From the NCBI GenBank assembly GCA_910575445.1, contig CAJTFW010000001.1:496001-560000 (forward strand): 64,000 nucleotides of DNA, written 5' to 3'. Origin of the DNA: Lachnospiraceae bacterium. Lineage in GTDB: Bacteria > Bacillota > Clostridia > Lachnospirales > Lachnospiraceae. The position numbers and the translations under genes are program-made. Positions 1-10,467 of the stretch are shown piece by piece (position 1 is the first letter of the stretch; each line of letters begins with the position of its first letter). Under the pieces are notes generated by a model that ran no database searches, was not told the DNA's origin, and was given only the letters and a program-made list of their open reading frames with translations.

Positions 1-90
1 GGTGAAAACATCATTGTCGAGGAGCTTCAAAAGGGTTATCAATATAAAGATGTTGTACTTCGGTACAGCATGGTAAAAGTAGCTAATTAA
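1..90 (+). CDS. grpE: GrpE nucleotide exchange factor, C-terminal fragment
   Basis: This is the last 29 codons of a gene that begins before the window. The frame reads through GENIIVEELQKGY and ends VVLRYSMVKVAN, which matches the end of the GrpE beta-domain that contacts DnaK. GrpE releases ADP from DnaK in the cytoplasm. Its position directly before dnaK and dnaJ supports the call and implies the usual hrcA-grpE-dnaK-dnaJ order, with hrcA outside the window. No regulatory site can be judged from this fragment. Confidence 0.85.
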   Translation, partial: GENIIVEELQKGYQYKDVVLRYSMVKVAN

Positions 91-104
91 TAAAAAGTAA
101 ACAA

Positions 105-308
105 AAACAGCATCTGCCCGAACAATGCCCGTAACGATATTTGAACGCCAAGCAGTCAAATATTGTTACCCTTAAAGGGCATTGTGAGTGGCGGATGCGG
201 AACTTAAAACAGCATCTGCCCGAACAATGCCCATAACGATATTTGAACGCCAAGCGGTCAAATGTCGTTACCCTAAAGGGGCATTGTGAGTGGCGGATGC
301 GGAACTTA
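105..308. repeat. Two tandem ~102-bp hairpin repeats upstream of dnaK
   Basis: Two nearly identical copies (about 105-206 and 207-308) sit head to tail between grpE and dnaK. Each copy folds on itself: the opening GCATCTGCC pairs with the closing GGCGGATGC, ACAATGCCC pairs with GGGCATTGT, and an inner arm TAACGATATTTGA pairs with its partner around a short loop. Several differences between copies keep pairing (G-U in one copy is G-C in the other). The element is not the CIRCE operator, because the TTAGCACTC half-site is absent. A role in mRNA processing or in tuning dnaK relative to grpE is inference. Confidence 0.75.
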
Positions 309-322
309 AATAGGAGGCGTAA

Positions 323-2197
<1,875 letters not shown>

Positions 2198-2231
2198 GAC
2201 AAGAATAAAATAAATTGCGGGAAGAGGTAGT

Positions 2232-2305
2232 CGCGCAGGCGGATGCCCACGGTTGATAGAACTAGATAATAAGGGCTCTGTCGACCGTGGGTGTTCGGCT
2301 GTGCG
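2232..2305 (+). other. Long imperfect hairpin between dnaK and dnaJ
   Basis: The 149-bp spacer contains an inverted repeat of about 29 bases per arm. Its core GCCCACGGT pairs with ACCGTGGGT, and the arm ends CGCGCAG and CTGTGCG also pair with few mismatches. No T-run follows, so it does not look like a strong intrinsic terminator. It may be an mRNA-processing or stability element between the two chaperone genes; that role is inference. Confidence 0.6.
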
Positions 2306-2346
2306 AAGATTGATGTTTGCAGTTTGATTGAGAGGTAGAATAGATT

Positions 2347-3513
2347 ATGGCAGAGACAAAGAGAGACTACTATGAAGTCCTTGGAGTAGAGAAGAATGCA
2401 AATGAGTCTGCGATTAAGAGTGCATATCGTAAGCTGGCAAAGAAATACCACCCGGATATGAATCCAGGAGACCAGGAGGCAGAGAAGAAATTCAAAGAGG
2501 CTTCCGAGGCGTATGCCGTCTTAAGTGATGCAGATAAGAGGCGCAAATATGACCAGTTCGGCCATGCGGCATTTGAACAAGGCGGTGGAGGCGGAGGCTT
2601 TGGCGGTTTTGACTTTGGTGGCGATATGGGGGATATCTTTGGTGATATTTTTGGCGATTTGTTTGGCGGTGGCAGAAGCAGACGAAACAGCAATGGACCA
2701 ATGCGCGGAGACGATGTGCGTGCAAGTGTGCGGATTACCTTTGAGGAGGCTGTCAAGGGCTGTGAGAAGGAATTGGAGCTGATGCTAAAAGATACCTGTA
2801 AGACCTGTAATGGAACCGGAGCAAAGCCAGGTACTTCACCGCAGACCTGTACCAAGTGCGGCGGCAAGGGCCAGGTAGTATTTACACAACAGTCCTTATT
2901 TGGCATGGTACAGAACGTACGTTCTTGCCCGGAGTGTAATGGAAAAGGTAAAATTATCAAGGAAAAATGTCCAGATTGTTATGGAACGGGATATATTGCA
3001 AATAAGAAAAAGATTTCGGTTACGATTCCAGCCGGCATTGACAATGGACAAAGTATTCGGATTCGGGAAAAGGGAGAGCCTGGTATCAATGGCGGTTCAA
3101 GAGGCGACCTTTTAGTGGAAGTGATGGTATCACGCCATGCTTTGTTCCAGAGACAGGATATGGATATCTTTTCCGTGGTTAATATTTCCTTCCCCGTTGC
3201 AACACTTGGCGGGACAATTCGCATCAAGACGGTCGATGGAGAAGTGGAATACGATGTGAAAGCCGGAACACAGACCGATACCAGAGTGCGGCTTCGTGGC
3301 AAGGGTATGCCGTCGCTTCGCAATAAAAATGTACGCGGTGACCACTATGTTACCCTGGTGGTACAAGTACCGACCAATCTAAGCCATGCAGCAAAAGAAG
3401 CTTTAAAAGAATATGATTTGGAAAGCGGCAACACCCTGAACCAGAAAAAGGAAGCTGCCAAGACCAAGAAAAAAGGTTTTATGGAAAAATTAAAAGAATC
3501 CCTAGAAGATTGA
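2347..3513 (+). CDS. dnaJ: Molecular chaperone DnaJ (Hsp40)
   Basis: This is a complete type I J-protein of 388 residues that stimulates DnaK ATPase activity and delivers substrates. The N-terminal J domain contains the HPD triad ([10 protein letters not shown]). A Gly/Phe-rich segment follows (about residues 75-110). Four zinc-binding repeats follow: [24 protein letters not shown] and CPDCYGTG. The C-terminal substrate domains come next, and the tail is Lys-rich. The ATG at 2347 follows a purine-rich GAGAGG site. The stop lies just before a new promoter for the next gene, consistent with dnaJ ending the chaperone operon. Confidence 0.98.
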   Translation: MAETKRDYYEVLGVEKNANESAIKSAYRKLAKKYHPDMNPGDQEAEKKFKEASEAYAVLSDADKRRKYDQFGHAAFEQGGGGGGFGGFDFGGDMGDIFGDIFGDLFGGGRSRRNSNGPMRGDDVRASVRITFEEAVKGCEKELELMLKDTCKTCNGTGAKPGTSPQTCTKCGGKGQVVFTQQSLFGMVQNVRSCPECNGKGKIIKEKCPDCYGTGYIANKKKISVTIPAGIDNGQSIRIREKGEPGINGGSRGDLLVEVMVSRHALFQRQDMDIFSVVNISFPVATLGGTIRIKTVDGEVEYDVKAGTQTDTRVRLRGKGMPSLRNKNVRGDHYVTLVVQVPTNLSHAAKEALKEYDLESGNTLNQKKEAAKTKKKGFMEKLKESLED

Positions 3514-3515
3514 AA

Positions 3516-3544
3516 TAGACAATCGGGTAGAACTGTGATAAAAT
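3516..3544 (+). promoter_or_regulatory. Predicted sigma-A promoter for nifJ
   Basis: TAGACA (3516-3521) and TAAAAT (3539-3544) are separated by 17 bases, and TG lies just before the -10 hexamer as in an extended -10 promoter. It sits immediately after the dnaJ stop, giving the oxidoreductase gene its own transcription start. Confidence 0.55.
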
Positions 3545-3606
3545 AAGTCCGTATGATAAGAACATAACAAAGTCTCTTATTGAAAGAAATGAGGAGGAAT
3601 GACAAA

Positions 3607-6600
3607 ATGGCCAGAAAAATGAAAACCATGGATGGAAACCATGCAGCAGCTCATGCATCTTATGCATATTCTGATGTCGCTGCAATCTATCCTATCACAC
3701 CTTCATCTGTTATGGCAGAAGCAACAGATGAATGGGCAACCCAAGGAAGGACAAATATCTTTGGACAGACCGTACAGGTGACAGAGATGCAGTCTGAAGC
3801 AGGTGCAGCAGGTGCTGTACATGGCTCTCTGGCAGCAGGTGCTCTTACGACTACCTTTACTGCTTCCCAGGGTCTTTTACTGATGATCCCGAACCTGTAT
3901 AAAGTAGCAGGTGAGAGACTTCCAGGTGTATTTAATGTATCCGCGCGTGCACTTGCAAGCCATGCACTTTCGATCTTTGGAGACCACTCTGATGTATATG
4001 CATGCCGTCAGACCGGTGCAGCAATGCTCTGTGAATCCAGTGTACAGGAGGTTATGGACTTGACTCCGGTTGCTCACTGTGCAGCCATCAAAGGCCGTCT
4101 TCCTTTTATTAATTTCTTCGATGGATTCCGTACTTCTCACGAGATTCAGAAGATTGAGCAGTGGGATTATGAAGATTTAAAAGATATGGTGGATATGGAT
4201 GCTATTGATGCATACAGAAAAGATGCACTCAATCCAAATCATCCATGCCAGAGAGGTTCTGCACAGAACCCGGATATCTTCTTCCAGGCTCGTGAGGCAT
4301 GCAACCCATATTATGATGCAATGCCGGCAATCGTACAGGAGTACATGGATAAAGTCAATGCCAAGATTGGTACCAATTATAAATTGTTTAACTACTATGG
4401 AGCACCAGATGCTGAGAAAGTTATCGTTGCTATGGGTTCCGTATGTGATACCATCGAGGAGACCATCGACTATATGATGGCTGCTGGCGAGAAGGTCGGT
4501 GTTGTAAAAGTACGTCTGTACAGACCATTCTCTGCTGAGGCTTTGATTGCTGCAATTCCAGATTCTGCAAAACAGATTACGGTTCTTGACAGAACCAAAG
4601 AGCCAGGCGCACAGGGCGAGCCTCTCTACTTAGACGTAGTGGCTGCACTAAAAGGCACCAAATTTAACGATACCCCAATCTTTACCGGACGTTATGGACT
4701 TGGTTCCAAAGATACGACTCCGGCTCAGATTGTGGCAGTATTTAACAATACAACCAAACAGAAATTTACGATTGGTATCGTAGACGATGTAACCAATCTG
4801 TCTCTTCCGATGGGAGCTCCACTTGTTACTACACCAGAAGGAACCATCAACTGTAAGTTCTGGGGTCTTGGCGCAGACGGTACCGTAGGTGCTAACAAGA
4901 ACTCTATCAAGATTATTGGTGACAACACGGATATGTATGCACAGGCATACTTTGATTATGACTCTAAGAAGTCCGGCGGTGTGACCATGTCTCATCTTCG
5001 CTTTGGTAAGAAGCCAATCAAATCCACGTATCTGATTCACAAAGCGAACTTTGTAGCATGCCATAATCCTTCCTATGTGACCAAATACAATATGGTACAG
5101 GAGTTAGTAGACGGAGGAACTTTCCTTCTGAACTGCCCGTGGGATATGGAAGGACTTGAGAAGCATCTTCCAGGCCAGGTAAAAGCATTTATTGCGAACC
5201 ACAACATCAAATTCTATGTGATTGATGGTGTAAAGATTGGTATTGAGACTGGCATGGGACCAACTCGTATCAATACGATTCTTCAGTCTGCATTCTTTAA
5301 ACTGGCAGATATTATCCCAGAGACGCAGGCGATTGACCTGATGAAGGCAGCAGCAAAAGCAACGTACGGACGTAAAGGTGACGATGTGGTAGCTAAGAAC
5401 TGGGCTGCTATCGACGAAGGTGCTAAGCAGGTTGTTGAGATTCAGGTTCCAGACAGCTGGAAGAATGCAGCAGACGAAGGTCTTACCATGACACATGCAA
5501 CAAACGGCAGAAAAGATGCCGTAGACTTTGTCAACAATATCCAGGCAAAAGTATCCGCTCAGGAAGGCAATACACTGCCAGTATCTGCATTTAACGCATA
5601 TGTAGATGGTACCACTCCATCTGGTACTTCCGCTTATGAGAAGCGTGGTATCGCAGTGAATATTCCAGTATGGAAGTCAGAGAACTGTATCCAGTGTAAC
5701 CGCTGTGCATATGTCTGCCCACATGCAGTTATCCGCCCGGTAGCGATGACCGCAGAGGAAGCAGCAAAAGTTCCGGCAGGTATGCAGGTACTTGATATGA
5801 CTGGTATGCCAGATATGAAATTTGCAATCGTTGTCTCTGCATATGACTGTACCGGATGTGGTTCCTGTGCAAATGTCTGCCCAGGCAAGAAAGGTGCAAA
5901 GGCACTTGAGATGGCAAATATGGAAGCCAATGTAGGCTGCCAGACTGGCTTTGACTATGCGGTTACTTTGCCAGAGAAGCCAGAAGTTATCGCTAAATTC
6001 AAAGAGGCAACTGTAAAAGGTTCTCAGTTTAAGACTCCTCTTTTAGAGTTCTCAGGCGCATGTGCAGGTTGTGGTGAGACACCATATGCAAAACTGATTA
6101 CACAGCTCTTTGGCGACAGAATGTATATTGCTAACGCAACCGGATGTTCCTCTATCTGGGGTAACTCCTCACCATCCACACCATATACCGTGAACCAGAA
6201 GGGTCAGGGTCCGGCATGGTCCAATTCTCTGTTTGAGGATGCGGCTGAGTTTGGTTATGGTATGCTGCTTGCACAGAATGCAATCCGCGGCGGCTTAAAG
6301 ACCAAAGTAGAAGACTTAGCTGCGAATGCAGAAAAAGAAGATGTCAAAGCAGCAGCAAAAGAGTGGCTTGACACCTATGGATGCGGCGCAACCAACGGCA
6401 CAGCAACCGATAAGTTAGTCGCTGCTTTAGAGGCATGTGGATGTGACAAAGCACAGGCAATCCTAAAAGACAAAGAATTCCTCGCTAAGAAATCCCAGTG
6501 GATTTTCGGTGGCGACGGATGGGCATATGATATCGGATTTGGCGGCGTAGACCATGTACTTGCTTCCGGCCAGGATATCAACATTATGGTATTTGATACC

Positions 6601-7149
6601 GAGGTTTACTCCAACACTGGTGGACAGGCTTCCAAAGCAACTCCAACGGGTGCTATCGCACAGTTCGCAGCTGGTGGTAAGGATGTAAAGAAGAAAGACT
6701 TAGCTTCCATCGCAATGAGCTATGGTTATGTCTATGTAGCACAGATTTCCATGGGTGCTGACTTTAACCAGTGTGTAAAAGCAATCGCAGAGGCAGAGGC
6801 ATATCCGGGACCATCCCTGATTATTGCTTATGCTCCATGTATCAACCATGGTATTAAGAAAGGTATGAGCAAAGCTCAGACAGAAGAGCAGTTAGCAGTT
6901 GAGGCTGGTTACTGGCATTGCTTCCGCTTCAATCCAGCTCTTGCAGAAGAAGGCAAAGATGCATTTGCTTTAGATTCCAAAGAGCCAAGCGGAGATTATC
7001 AGGCATTCCTCGATGGAGAAGTACGTTACAATGCTTTGAAACGTGCGAACCCAGAGAGAGCTTCCAAGCTCTTCGACAAGAACGAGAGCGAAGCAAAGGC
7101 AAGATATACCTATCTGAACAAGTTAAAAACGCTCTATGGCGCAGACTAA
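3607..7149 (+). CDS. nifJ: Pyruvate:ferredoxin (flavodoxin) oxidoreductase
   Basis: This single-chain enzyme oxidises pyruvate with CoA to acetyl-CoA and CO2 and passes electrons to ferredoxin or flavodoxin, a central step in anaerobic fermentation. From the chosen ATG it is 1180 residues, the normal size for the fused form. It shows the N-terminal pyrimidine-type domain (YPITPSSVMAE), two 4Fe-4S clusters (CIQCNRCAYVCP and CTGCGSCANVCPG), further Cys ligands in CAGCGETPY, and the thiamine diphosphate site GDGWAYDIGFGG followed by NTGGQ. An upstream in-frame TTG at 3580 exists, but AGGAGG at 3592-3597 lies inside that extension and is ideally spaced for the ATG at 3607. It is a single-gene unit with its own promoter and a terminator after it. 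Confidence 0.97.
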   Translation: MARKMKTMDGNHAAAHASYAYSDVAAIYPITPSSVMAEATDEWATQGRTNIFGQTVQVTEMQSEAGAAGAVHGSLAAGALTTTFTASQGLLLMIPNLYKVAGERLPGVFNVSARALASHALSIFGDHSDVYACRQTGAAMLCESSVQEVMDLTPVAHCAAIKGRLPFINFFDGFRTSHEIQKIEQWDYEDLKDMVDMDAIDAYRKDALNPNHPCQRGSAQNPDIFFQAREACNPYYDAMPAIVQEYMDKVNAKIGTNYKLFNYYGAPDAEKVIVAMGSVCDTIEETIDYMMAAGEKVGVVKVRLYRPFSAEALIAAIPDSAKQITVLDRTKEPGAQGEPLYLDVVAALKGTKFNDTPIFTGRYGLGSKDTTPAQIVAVFNNTTKQKFTIGIVDDVTNLSLPMGAPLVTTPEGTINCKFWGLGADGTVGANKNSIKIIGDNTDMYAQAYFDYDSKKSGGVTMSHLRFGKKPIKSTYLIHKANFVACHNPSYVTKYNMVQELVDGGTFLLNCPWDMEGLEKHLPGQVKAFIANHNIKFYVIDGVKIGIETGMGPTRINTILQSAFFKLADIIPETQAIDLMKAAAKATYGRKGDDVVAKNWAAIDEGAKQVVEIQVPDSWKNAADEGLTMTHATNGRKDAVDFVNNIQAKVSAQEGNTLPVSAFNAYVDGTTPSGTSAYEKRGIAVNIPVWKSENCIQCNRCAYVCPHAVIRPVAMTAEEAAKVPAGMQVLDMTGMPDMKFAIVVSAYDCTGCGSCANVCPGKKGAKALEMANMEANVGCQTGFDYAVTLPEKPEVIAKFKEATVKGSQFKTPLLEFSGACAGCGETPYAKLITQLFGDRMYIANATGCSSIWGNSSPSTPYTVNQKGQGPAWSNSLFEDAAEFGYGMLLAQNAIRGGLKTKVEDLAANAEKEDVKAAAKEWLDTYGCGATNGTATDKLVAALEACGCDKAQAILKDKEFLAKKSQWIFGGDGWAYDIGFGGVDHVLASGQDINIMVFDTEVYSNTGGQASKATPTGAIAQFAAGGKDVKKKDLASIAMSYGYVYVAQISMGADFNQCVKAIAEAEAYPGPSLIIAYAPCINHGIKKGMSKAQTEEQLAVEAGYWHCFRFNPALAEEGKDAFALDSKEPSGDYQAFLDGEVRYNALKRANPERASKLFDKNESEAKARYTYLNKLKTLYGAD

Positions 7150-7167
7150 GTAAAAGCATAAAAATAG

Positions 7168-7193
7168 CCCGGTATGGAATTGTCCATACCGGG
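7168..7193. terminator. Shared bidirectional terminator between nifJ and PfkB-family gene
   Basis: An 11-bp perfect stem (CCCGGTATGGA with TCCATACCGGG) encloses a 4-base loop, with A-rich sequence before it and T-rich sequence after it. It lies between two convergent genes, so it can end transcription from both sides. Confidence 0.85.
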
Positions 7194-7198
7194 TTGTC

Positions 7199-8095
7199 TT
7201 ATTTGGTCAATTCTTGAAATCTTTCTTCTGAGAGAAGTGCTCCATCTGTCTCTACGACCGCAGCACAGATACGATTGGCATCTGCAATCGCCTCTAGGAG
7301 CGAAGCCCCTTGTTTTAGACGTGATATAACGGCACCCATATGTGCATCTCCAGCACCAATCGTATCCACTTGTTTGGCTAAAACCCCTGGAACATAAGCC
7401 TTCTCGTTTCCGTTATCATAATAAGCGCCGTGTTCTCCAAGCGTTATAATCACGGTATTATGTGTTCTCTTATAAAGCACCTGTGCCGCTTCCTCTATAT
7501 TTGCTTTACCAGTAAAATCCATCGCTTCCGTCTCATTTAGATGTAACACGGGTGATAAATCGAATATACGTTCTATCAATTCTTTGTCAATAATTCCAAT
7601 CCGTGGTCCTGGAGCAAAATAAATCTGATAAGAAGGGTGTCCCTCCAAATATTCTACAATATGCTTTCCTGTACGTTCTTCAATCTCCAAGCCACAAATA
7701 TAGACGCTATCAATCTCATCTGCCTTTAGTAAATCAAACCACTCTGGCCAAAACAGATATTCTGCCCCATGATGACAGATAAAGGTTCGCTCTCCCGAAG
7801 CTTCCACAAAACAATAACAACATCCATTCTCCTGCTCAGGTGTTGGAAGTGGTGTCTCTACTCCTTTTTCTTTTAAAGCCTCTCTTACAAAATGTCCATA
7901 GGTTCCATGTCCCACCGGTGAAAATAACGTATAAGGTACTCCAAAAAGTCGAATCATATCCGAGACATTATAGGCACATCCTCCAAGCGACATTGTCTGG
8001 CGCAGCACATGGACATCCTCACTTGTCTTAGGGAGATGTTCCAGATAAATAATAACATCTACTACTGTAGAACCAATCACCAATACTTTCTTCAT
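7199..8095 (-). CDS. PfkB-family carbohydrate or nucleoside kinase
   Basis: The 298-residue protein belongs to the ribokinase/PfkB superfamily, which phosphorylates sugars, nucleosides or related alcohols using ATP. The N-terminus reads VIGSTVVDVI and is followed by the first PfkB signature region around SLGGCAYNVS (glycines binding substrate). The C-terminal signature is DTIGAGDAH, whose Asp is the catalytic base. Length is typical. The start ATG at 8095 has GGAGAAG upstream on the minus strand. It is divergent from a flavodoxin-fold gene and convergent with nifJ. The true substrate cannot be told from sequence; ribose, fructose, pseudouridine or adenosine kinases are all possible. Confidence 0.85.
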   Translation of the reverse strand: MKKVLVIGSTVVDVIIYLEHLPKTSEDVHVLRQTMSLGGCAYNVSDMIRLFGVPYTLFSPVGHGTYGHFVREALKEKGVETPLPTPEQENGCCYCFVEASGERTFICHHGAEYLFWPEWFDLLKADEIDSVYICGLEIEERTGKHIVEYLEGHPSYQIYFAPGPRIGIIDKELIERIFDLSPVLHLNETEAMDFTGKANIEEAAQVLYKRTHNTVIITLGEHGAYYDNGNEKAYVPGVLAKQVDTIGAGDAHMGAVISRLKQGASLLEAIADANRICAAVVETDGALLSEERFQELTK

Positions 8096-8154
8096 AGTTA
8101 CTTCTCCTTCTCCAAATGTATAAAATTTCTGATTTTTATCAATAAAGAACTTTC

Positions 8155-8183
8155 TTGCACTATCTCCTATAATATACTATAGT
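8155..8183 (+). promoter_or_regulatory. Predicted promoter of the flavodoxin-fold reductase gene
   Basis: TTGCAC (8155-8160) and TATAGT (8178-8183) are separated by 17 bases. The region is AT-rich and lies in the divergent spacer, about 30 bases before the start codon at 8214. Confidence 0.5.
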
Positions 8184-8213
8184 AGTCTTATTACAAGAAA
8201 GGAAAAAATACAG

Positions 8214-8819
8214 ATGAAAATCCTAATCTTAAACGGCTGTATTCGCGGGGAAGCTTCCCGCACTTTAAAACTTCTAGAAACTTTCCTGCAAGAGATGAAA
8301 AAACATCTCCCAGAAGATTGCACTCTTACACAACTAAATCTCTCTGAGCTTCCTCTTCGTCCTCTCGTTGGCTCTTTTTTTGAAGAACGCGAACAACTGT
8401 TAGCTGAAAATAATCGCAATCATCCGCGTTTTGACTACGCACATCAGTTCGCCCAGGCTGACCGTATTATTCTTGCTGCACCTTTTTGGGACCTAAGTAT
8501 CCCGGCCATCGTTAAAATCTATATTGAAAATATTTCCTTAGATGGTATCACTTTTGGATGCAATGAGACGGGTATGTATGGTCTGTGCAAGGCTAAAGAT
8601 ATGTTATTTTTTACAGCCCGCGGTGGTATCTACCATGATGGTCCTATGGAACAAGGCGCCCGCTATCTAGAAGCCCTGTGCAATATGTTTGGAATTGATA
8701 ACTTTCGTTGTATCGCAGCCGAAGGTATGGATTTTTTCCCGGAACAAGAACCAACAATTATGGAACGTGCTATAAAAGAAGCCAAAGAAGCTGGTGCTAA
8801 CTATTTTTACAAGGCATAA
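8214..8819 (+). CDS. NAD(P)H-dependent FMN oxidoreductase, AcpD/quinone reductase-like
   Basis: The 201-residue protein has a flavodoxin-like fold. Strand 1 begins KILILNGCIRGEASRT, the usual FMN phosphate-binding loop position in azoreductases and NAD(P)H quinone reductases. The segment ILAAPFWDLSIPAIVKIYIE matches the conserved P-x-W/F-N-x-x-x-P-A-x-L-K block of that family, and FTARGGIYHDGP matches the T-x-R-G-G block that contacts flavin. It probably transfers electrons from NAD(P)H to quinones, azo compounds or other small acceptors in the cytoplasm. The ATG has GAAAGGA upstream. It stands alone between divergent and convergent neighbours. Confidence 0.8.
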   Translation: MKILILNGCIRGEASRTLKLLETFLQEMKKHLPEDCTLTQLNLSELPLRPLVGSFFEEREQLLAENNRNHPRFDYAHQFAQADRIILAAPFWDLSIPAIVKIYIENISLDGITFGCNETGMYGLCKAKDMLFFTARGGIYHDGPMEQGARYLEALCNMFGIDNFRCIAAEGMDFFPEQEPTIMERAIKEAKEAGANYFYKA

Positions 8820-8820
8820 T

Positions 8821-9252
8821 TTAAGAAGCAGTTACCTTTTTGTCCCACAGAATTCCAACGCTCACCAATACAATGCCGGCGAGCTTTAGCAGTGTTAGAT
8901 TTCCAAAAACCAACAAGTCAAATAAAATCCCCGCTAAAAGCTGTCCTGCTAATAGAAAGATGGTAGACTGAAAGACCTTCATCTTGGACAAAGTGACAAT
9001 CGAAAGTACAAAAGCAATTACGCCAAATGTTCCACCCGCATATAAGTAAAAAGGCGCTTCGATATAAGCGCGTAAATCCACTTGAAAACCAGTTGTTCCC
9101 AGTAGCATCACAAGAGCTAAAACACTTGCCACTACATAGTTGACTAGAGAACCATTCCAGGTGCCAAGCTCTTGTGCTGCGCGGTAGTTAATCATTTTTG
9201 AGATTACTGTAGCACATCCATATAAAAAAGCAATAAAAACAATCAATATCAT
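8821..9252 (-). CDS. DUF606 (YdcZ-like) small membrane transporter subunit
   Basis: The 143-residue protein is mostly hydrophobic with about five predicted membrane helices, starting MILIVFIAFLYGCATVISK. Its pattern fits the DUF606/YdcZ branch of the drug/metabolite transporter superfamily, in which short proteins may pair to form a full transporter. AGGAGG precedes the ATG at good spacing. It lies directly after a second protein of the same type in the same direction, which suggests a two-subunit carrier. The transported compound is unknown. Confidence 0.7.
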   Translation of the reverse strand: MILIVFIAFLYGCATVISKMINYRAAQELGTWNGSLVNYVVASVLALVMLLGTTGFQVDLRAYIEAPFYLYAGGTFGVIAFVLSIVTLSKMKVFQSTIFLLAGQLLAGILFDLLVFGNLTLLKLAGIVLVSVGILWDKKVTAS

Positions 9253-9273
9253 ATCACAGACCTCCTTGTAGAC

Positions 9274-9696
9274 TTAGGAAAGATTTAATAGAAGAATTCC
9301 CACTAAAATCATCAGAAAGCAAGGGATTCTTTTAGGGCTAAAAGGAACCTTTGGCACATGAAACCACCCATAATGGTCAATAACCGCAGAGATAAAAAGC
9401 TGCCCGGCGACCGCTAGACAAGTGGTAGCAGCTGCCCCTAGAATACCAACACAATAACTGCTGACAGATACTAAAAGCACACCGAAAAAACCCGCCGAGT
9501 AAAGATGCCAGGGCATCCCCAGAAGTGTAATTTTTTTACGGACAAATAAAAGAATATACAGCACCAGCAAAAGTCCACCAGAGGCATGTACTACAAGGCT
9601 AACGCCAAAAAGACCAATAGAATCTGACAACAGTCCGTTAAAACTCATCATCGCAGACTGCAACATCCCTGCAAACAGAACAAGTAATGCATACAT
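9274..9696 (-). CDS. DUF606 (YdcZ-like) membrane protein, partner of the preceding gene
   Basis: This hydrophobic protein of 140 residues begins MYALLVLFAGMLQSAM and contains FNGLLSDSIG, the Asn-Gly segment seen near the start of DUF606 proteins. The open frame extends upstream to 9840, but AAGGAGAG just before the ATG at 9696 and the family start pattern make the shorter form far more likely. It is followed after 21 bases by another DUF606 gene, forming a pair. Several helices place it in the cytoplasmic membrane. Substrate unknown. Confidence 0.7.
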   Translation of the reverse strand: MYALLVLFAGMLQSAMMSFNGLLSDSIGLFGVSLVVHASGGLLLVLYILLFVRKKITLLGMPWHLYSAGFFGVLLVSVSSYCVGILGAAATTCLAVAGQLFISAVIDHYGWFHVPKVPFSPKRIPCFLMILVGILLLNLS

Positions 9697-9780
9697 AACA
9701 ATGCTCTCCTTTATTGATAAACATTTTGGATTTACTTTATCGAAAAATGTAGGATTCGTCAATAGAAAATATGATTTCCA

Positions 9781-9809
9781 TAGACATGATAATAAAGATA
9801 TGATACAAT
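9781..9809 (+). promoter_or_regulatory. Predicted promoter of the coiled-coil protein gene
   Basis: TAGACA (9781-9786) and TACAAT (9804-9809) are separated by 17 bases, about 48 bases before the start codon at 9857. The same TAGACA -35 variant is seen upstream of nifJ. Confidence 0.5.
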
Positions 9810-9856
9810 AAAGAAACAAAACGTTGACAAAAAATGTCACAGAAAGGAGATAAAAG

Positions 9857-10228
9857 ATGACAGATACTCAAAAACTTGATTTGCTACTCGAAAATTCCAT
9901 ATGGTTGAAAGAGAATGTTACTCAACTAAAAGGGGATGTTACTCAACTGAAAGAGGATGTCACTCAGTTAAGAGAAAATGTGACTAGGCTAGAAGAAGAG
10001 ACTGCACATATGAAAAAAGACATTTCATGCCTTCAAGAAAACGTCGCTAAAATCAATACGCGGATGGAATGTGAAATCAGTCATTATATTCGGATTGTTG
10101 CAGAAGGTCATATTGATTTAAACCGAAAGCTTGACCAATGCATTACACTTTCTAGTGAAGTAAAAGCTAAGCAAGAGATGCAAGATATTTTTATTACCAG
10201 ACATGAGAACAAACTAAAGGCTATGTAA
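9857..10228 (+). CDS. Small coiled-coil protein of unknown function
   Basis: The 123-residue protein is not assigned to a family with a known role. Residues 19-46 are four 7-residue repeats of the form E-N/D-V-T-Q/R-L-K/R/E, a clear heptad pattern with Val and Leu at core positions, and coiled-coil propensity continues to about residue 70. The repeat is also visible in the DNA as a 21-base period (9911-9994). The rest (HIDLNRKLDQ and the Lys-rich end) is charged and helical. AGAAAGGAG precedes the ATG. There is no signal peptide or membrane segment. A hairpin with a T-run follows, so this is a single-gene unit. Confidence 0.7.
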   Translation: MTDTQKLDLLLENSIWLKENVTQLKGDVTQLKEDVTQLRENVTRLEEETAHMKKDISCLQENVAKINTRMECEISHYIRIVAEGHIDLNRKLDQCITLSSEVKAKQEMQDIFITRHENKLKAM

Positions 10229-10266
10229 TATGTAATTTCCTACATATTTTATACAAAAGATAAGCA

Positions 10267-10293
10267 ACTACCGCTGCCGCGGTGGTTTTTTTT
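10267..10293 (+). terminator. Intrinsic terminator after the coiled-coil gene
   Basis: ACTACCGC pairs with GCGGTGGT around a TGCC loop and is followed by a run of eight or more T. It ends the transcript of the preceding gene. Confidence 0.9.
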
Positions 10294-10343
10294 TCAAAAT
10301 TCTTGGATATTTAGGAATGTTTAGGAATGAAATGAAAAGAGTA

Positions 10344-10372
10344 TGGAAAAACAACAGAAGGTGTGATATACT
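10344..10372 (+). promoter_or_regulatory. Predicted promoter of the nucleoside-salvage operon
   Basis: TGGAAA (10344-10349) and TATACT (10367-10372) are 17 bases apart with TG one base before the -10 hexamer. It lies 96 bases before deoD and is the only good promoter seen for the six-gene operon. Confidence 0.6.
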
Positions 10373-10467
10373 AACAAAGAATAAAATAAAGTTTTGGTGA
10401 ATTTGTGTGAAATTGTCGAAGATTGGCAATGCAATACAAAAGTGCCAGCGCTTAAAAGGAGGGTATT

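Noticed and set aside
105-308. Tandem repeats as a CRISPR array or CIRCE operator
   Set aside because: Only two adjacent 102-bp copies without unique spacers; no TTAGCACTC inverted repeat.
3580-3606. Upstream TTG start for nifJ
   Set aside because: It includes the AGGAGG that serves the ATG at 3607 and adds residues not typical of the family.
9697-9840. N-terminal extension of the second DUF606 protein
   Set aside because: The AAGGAGAG site and family start pattern support ATG 9696; the extension overlaps the divergent promoter region.
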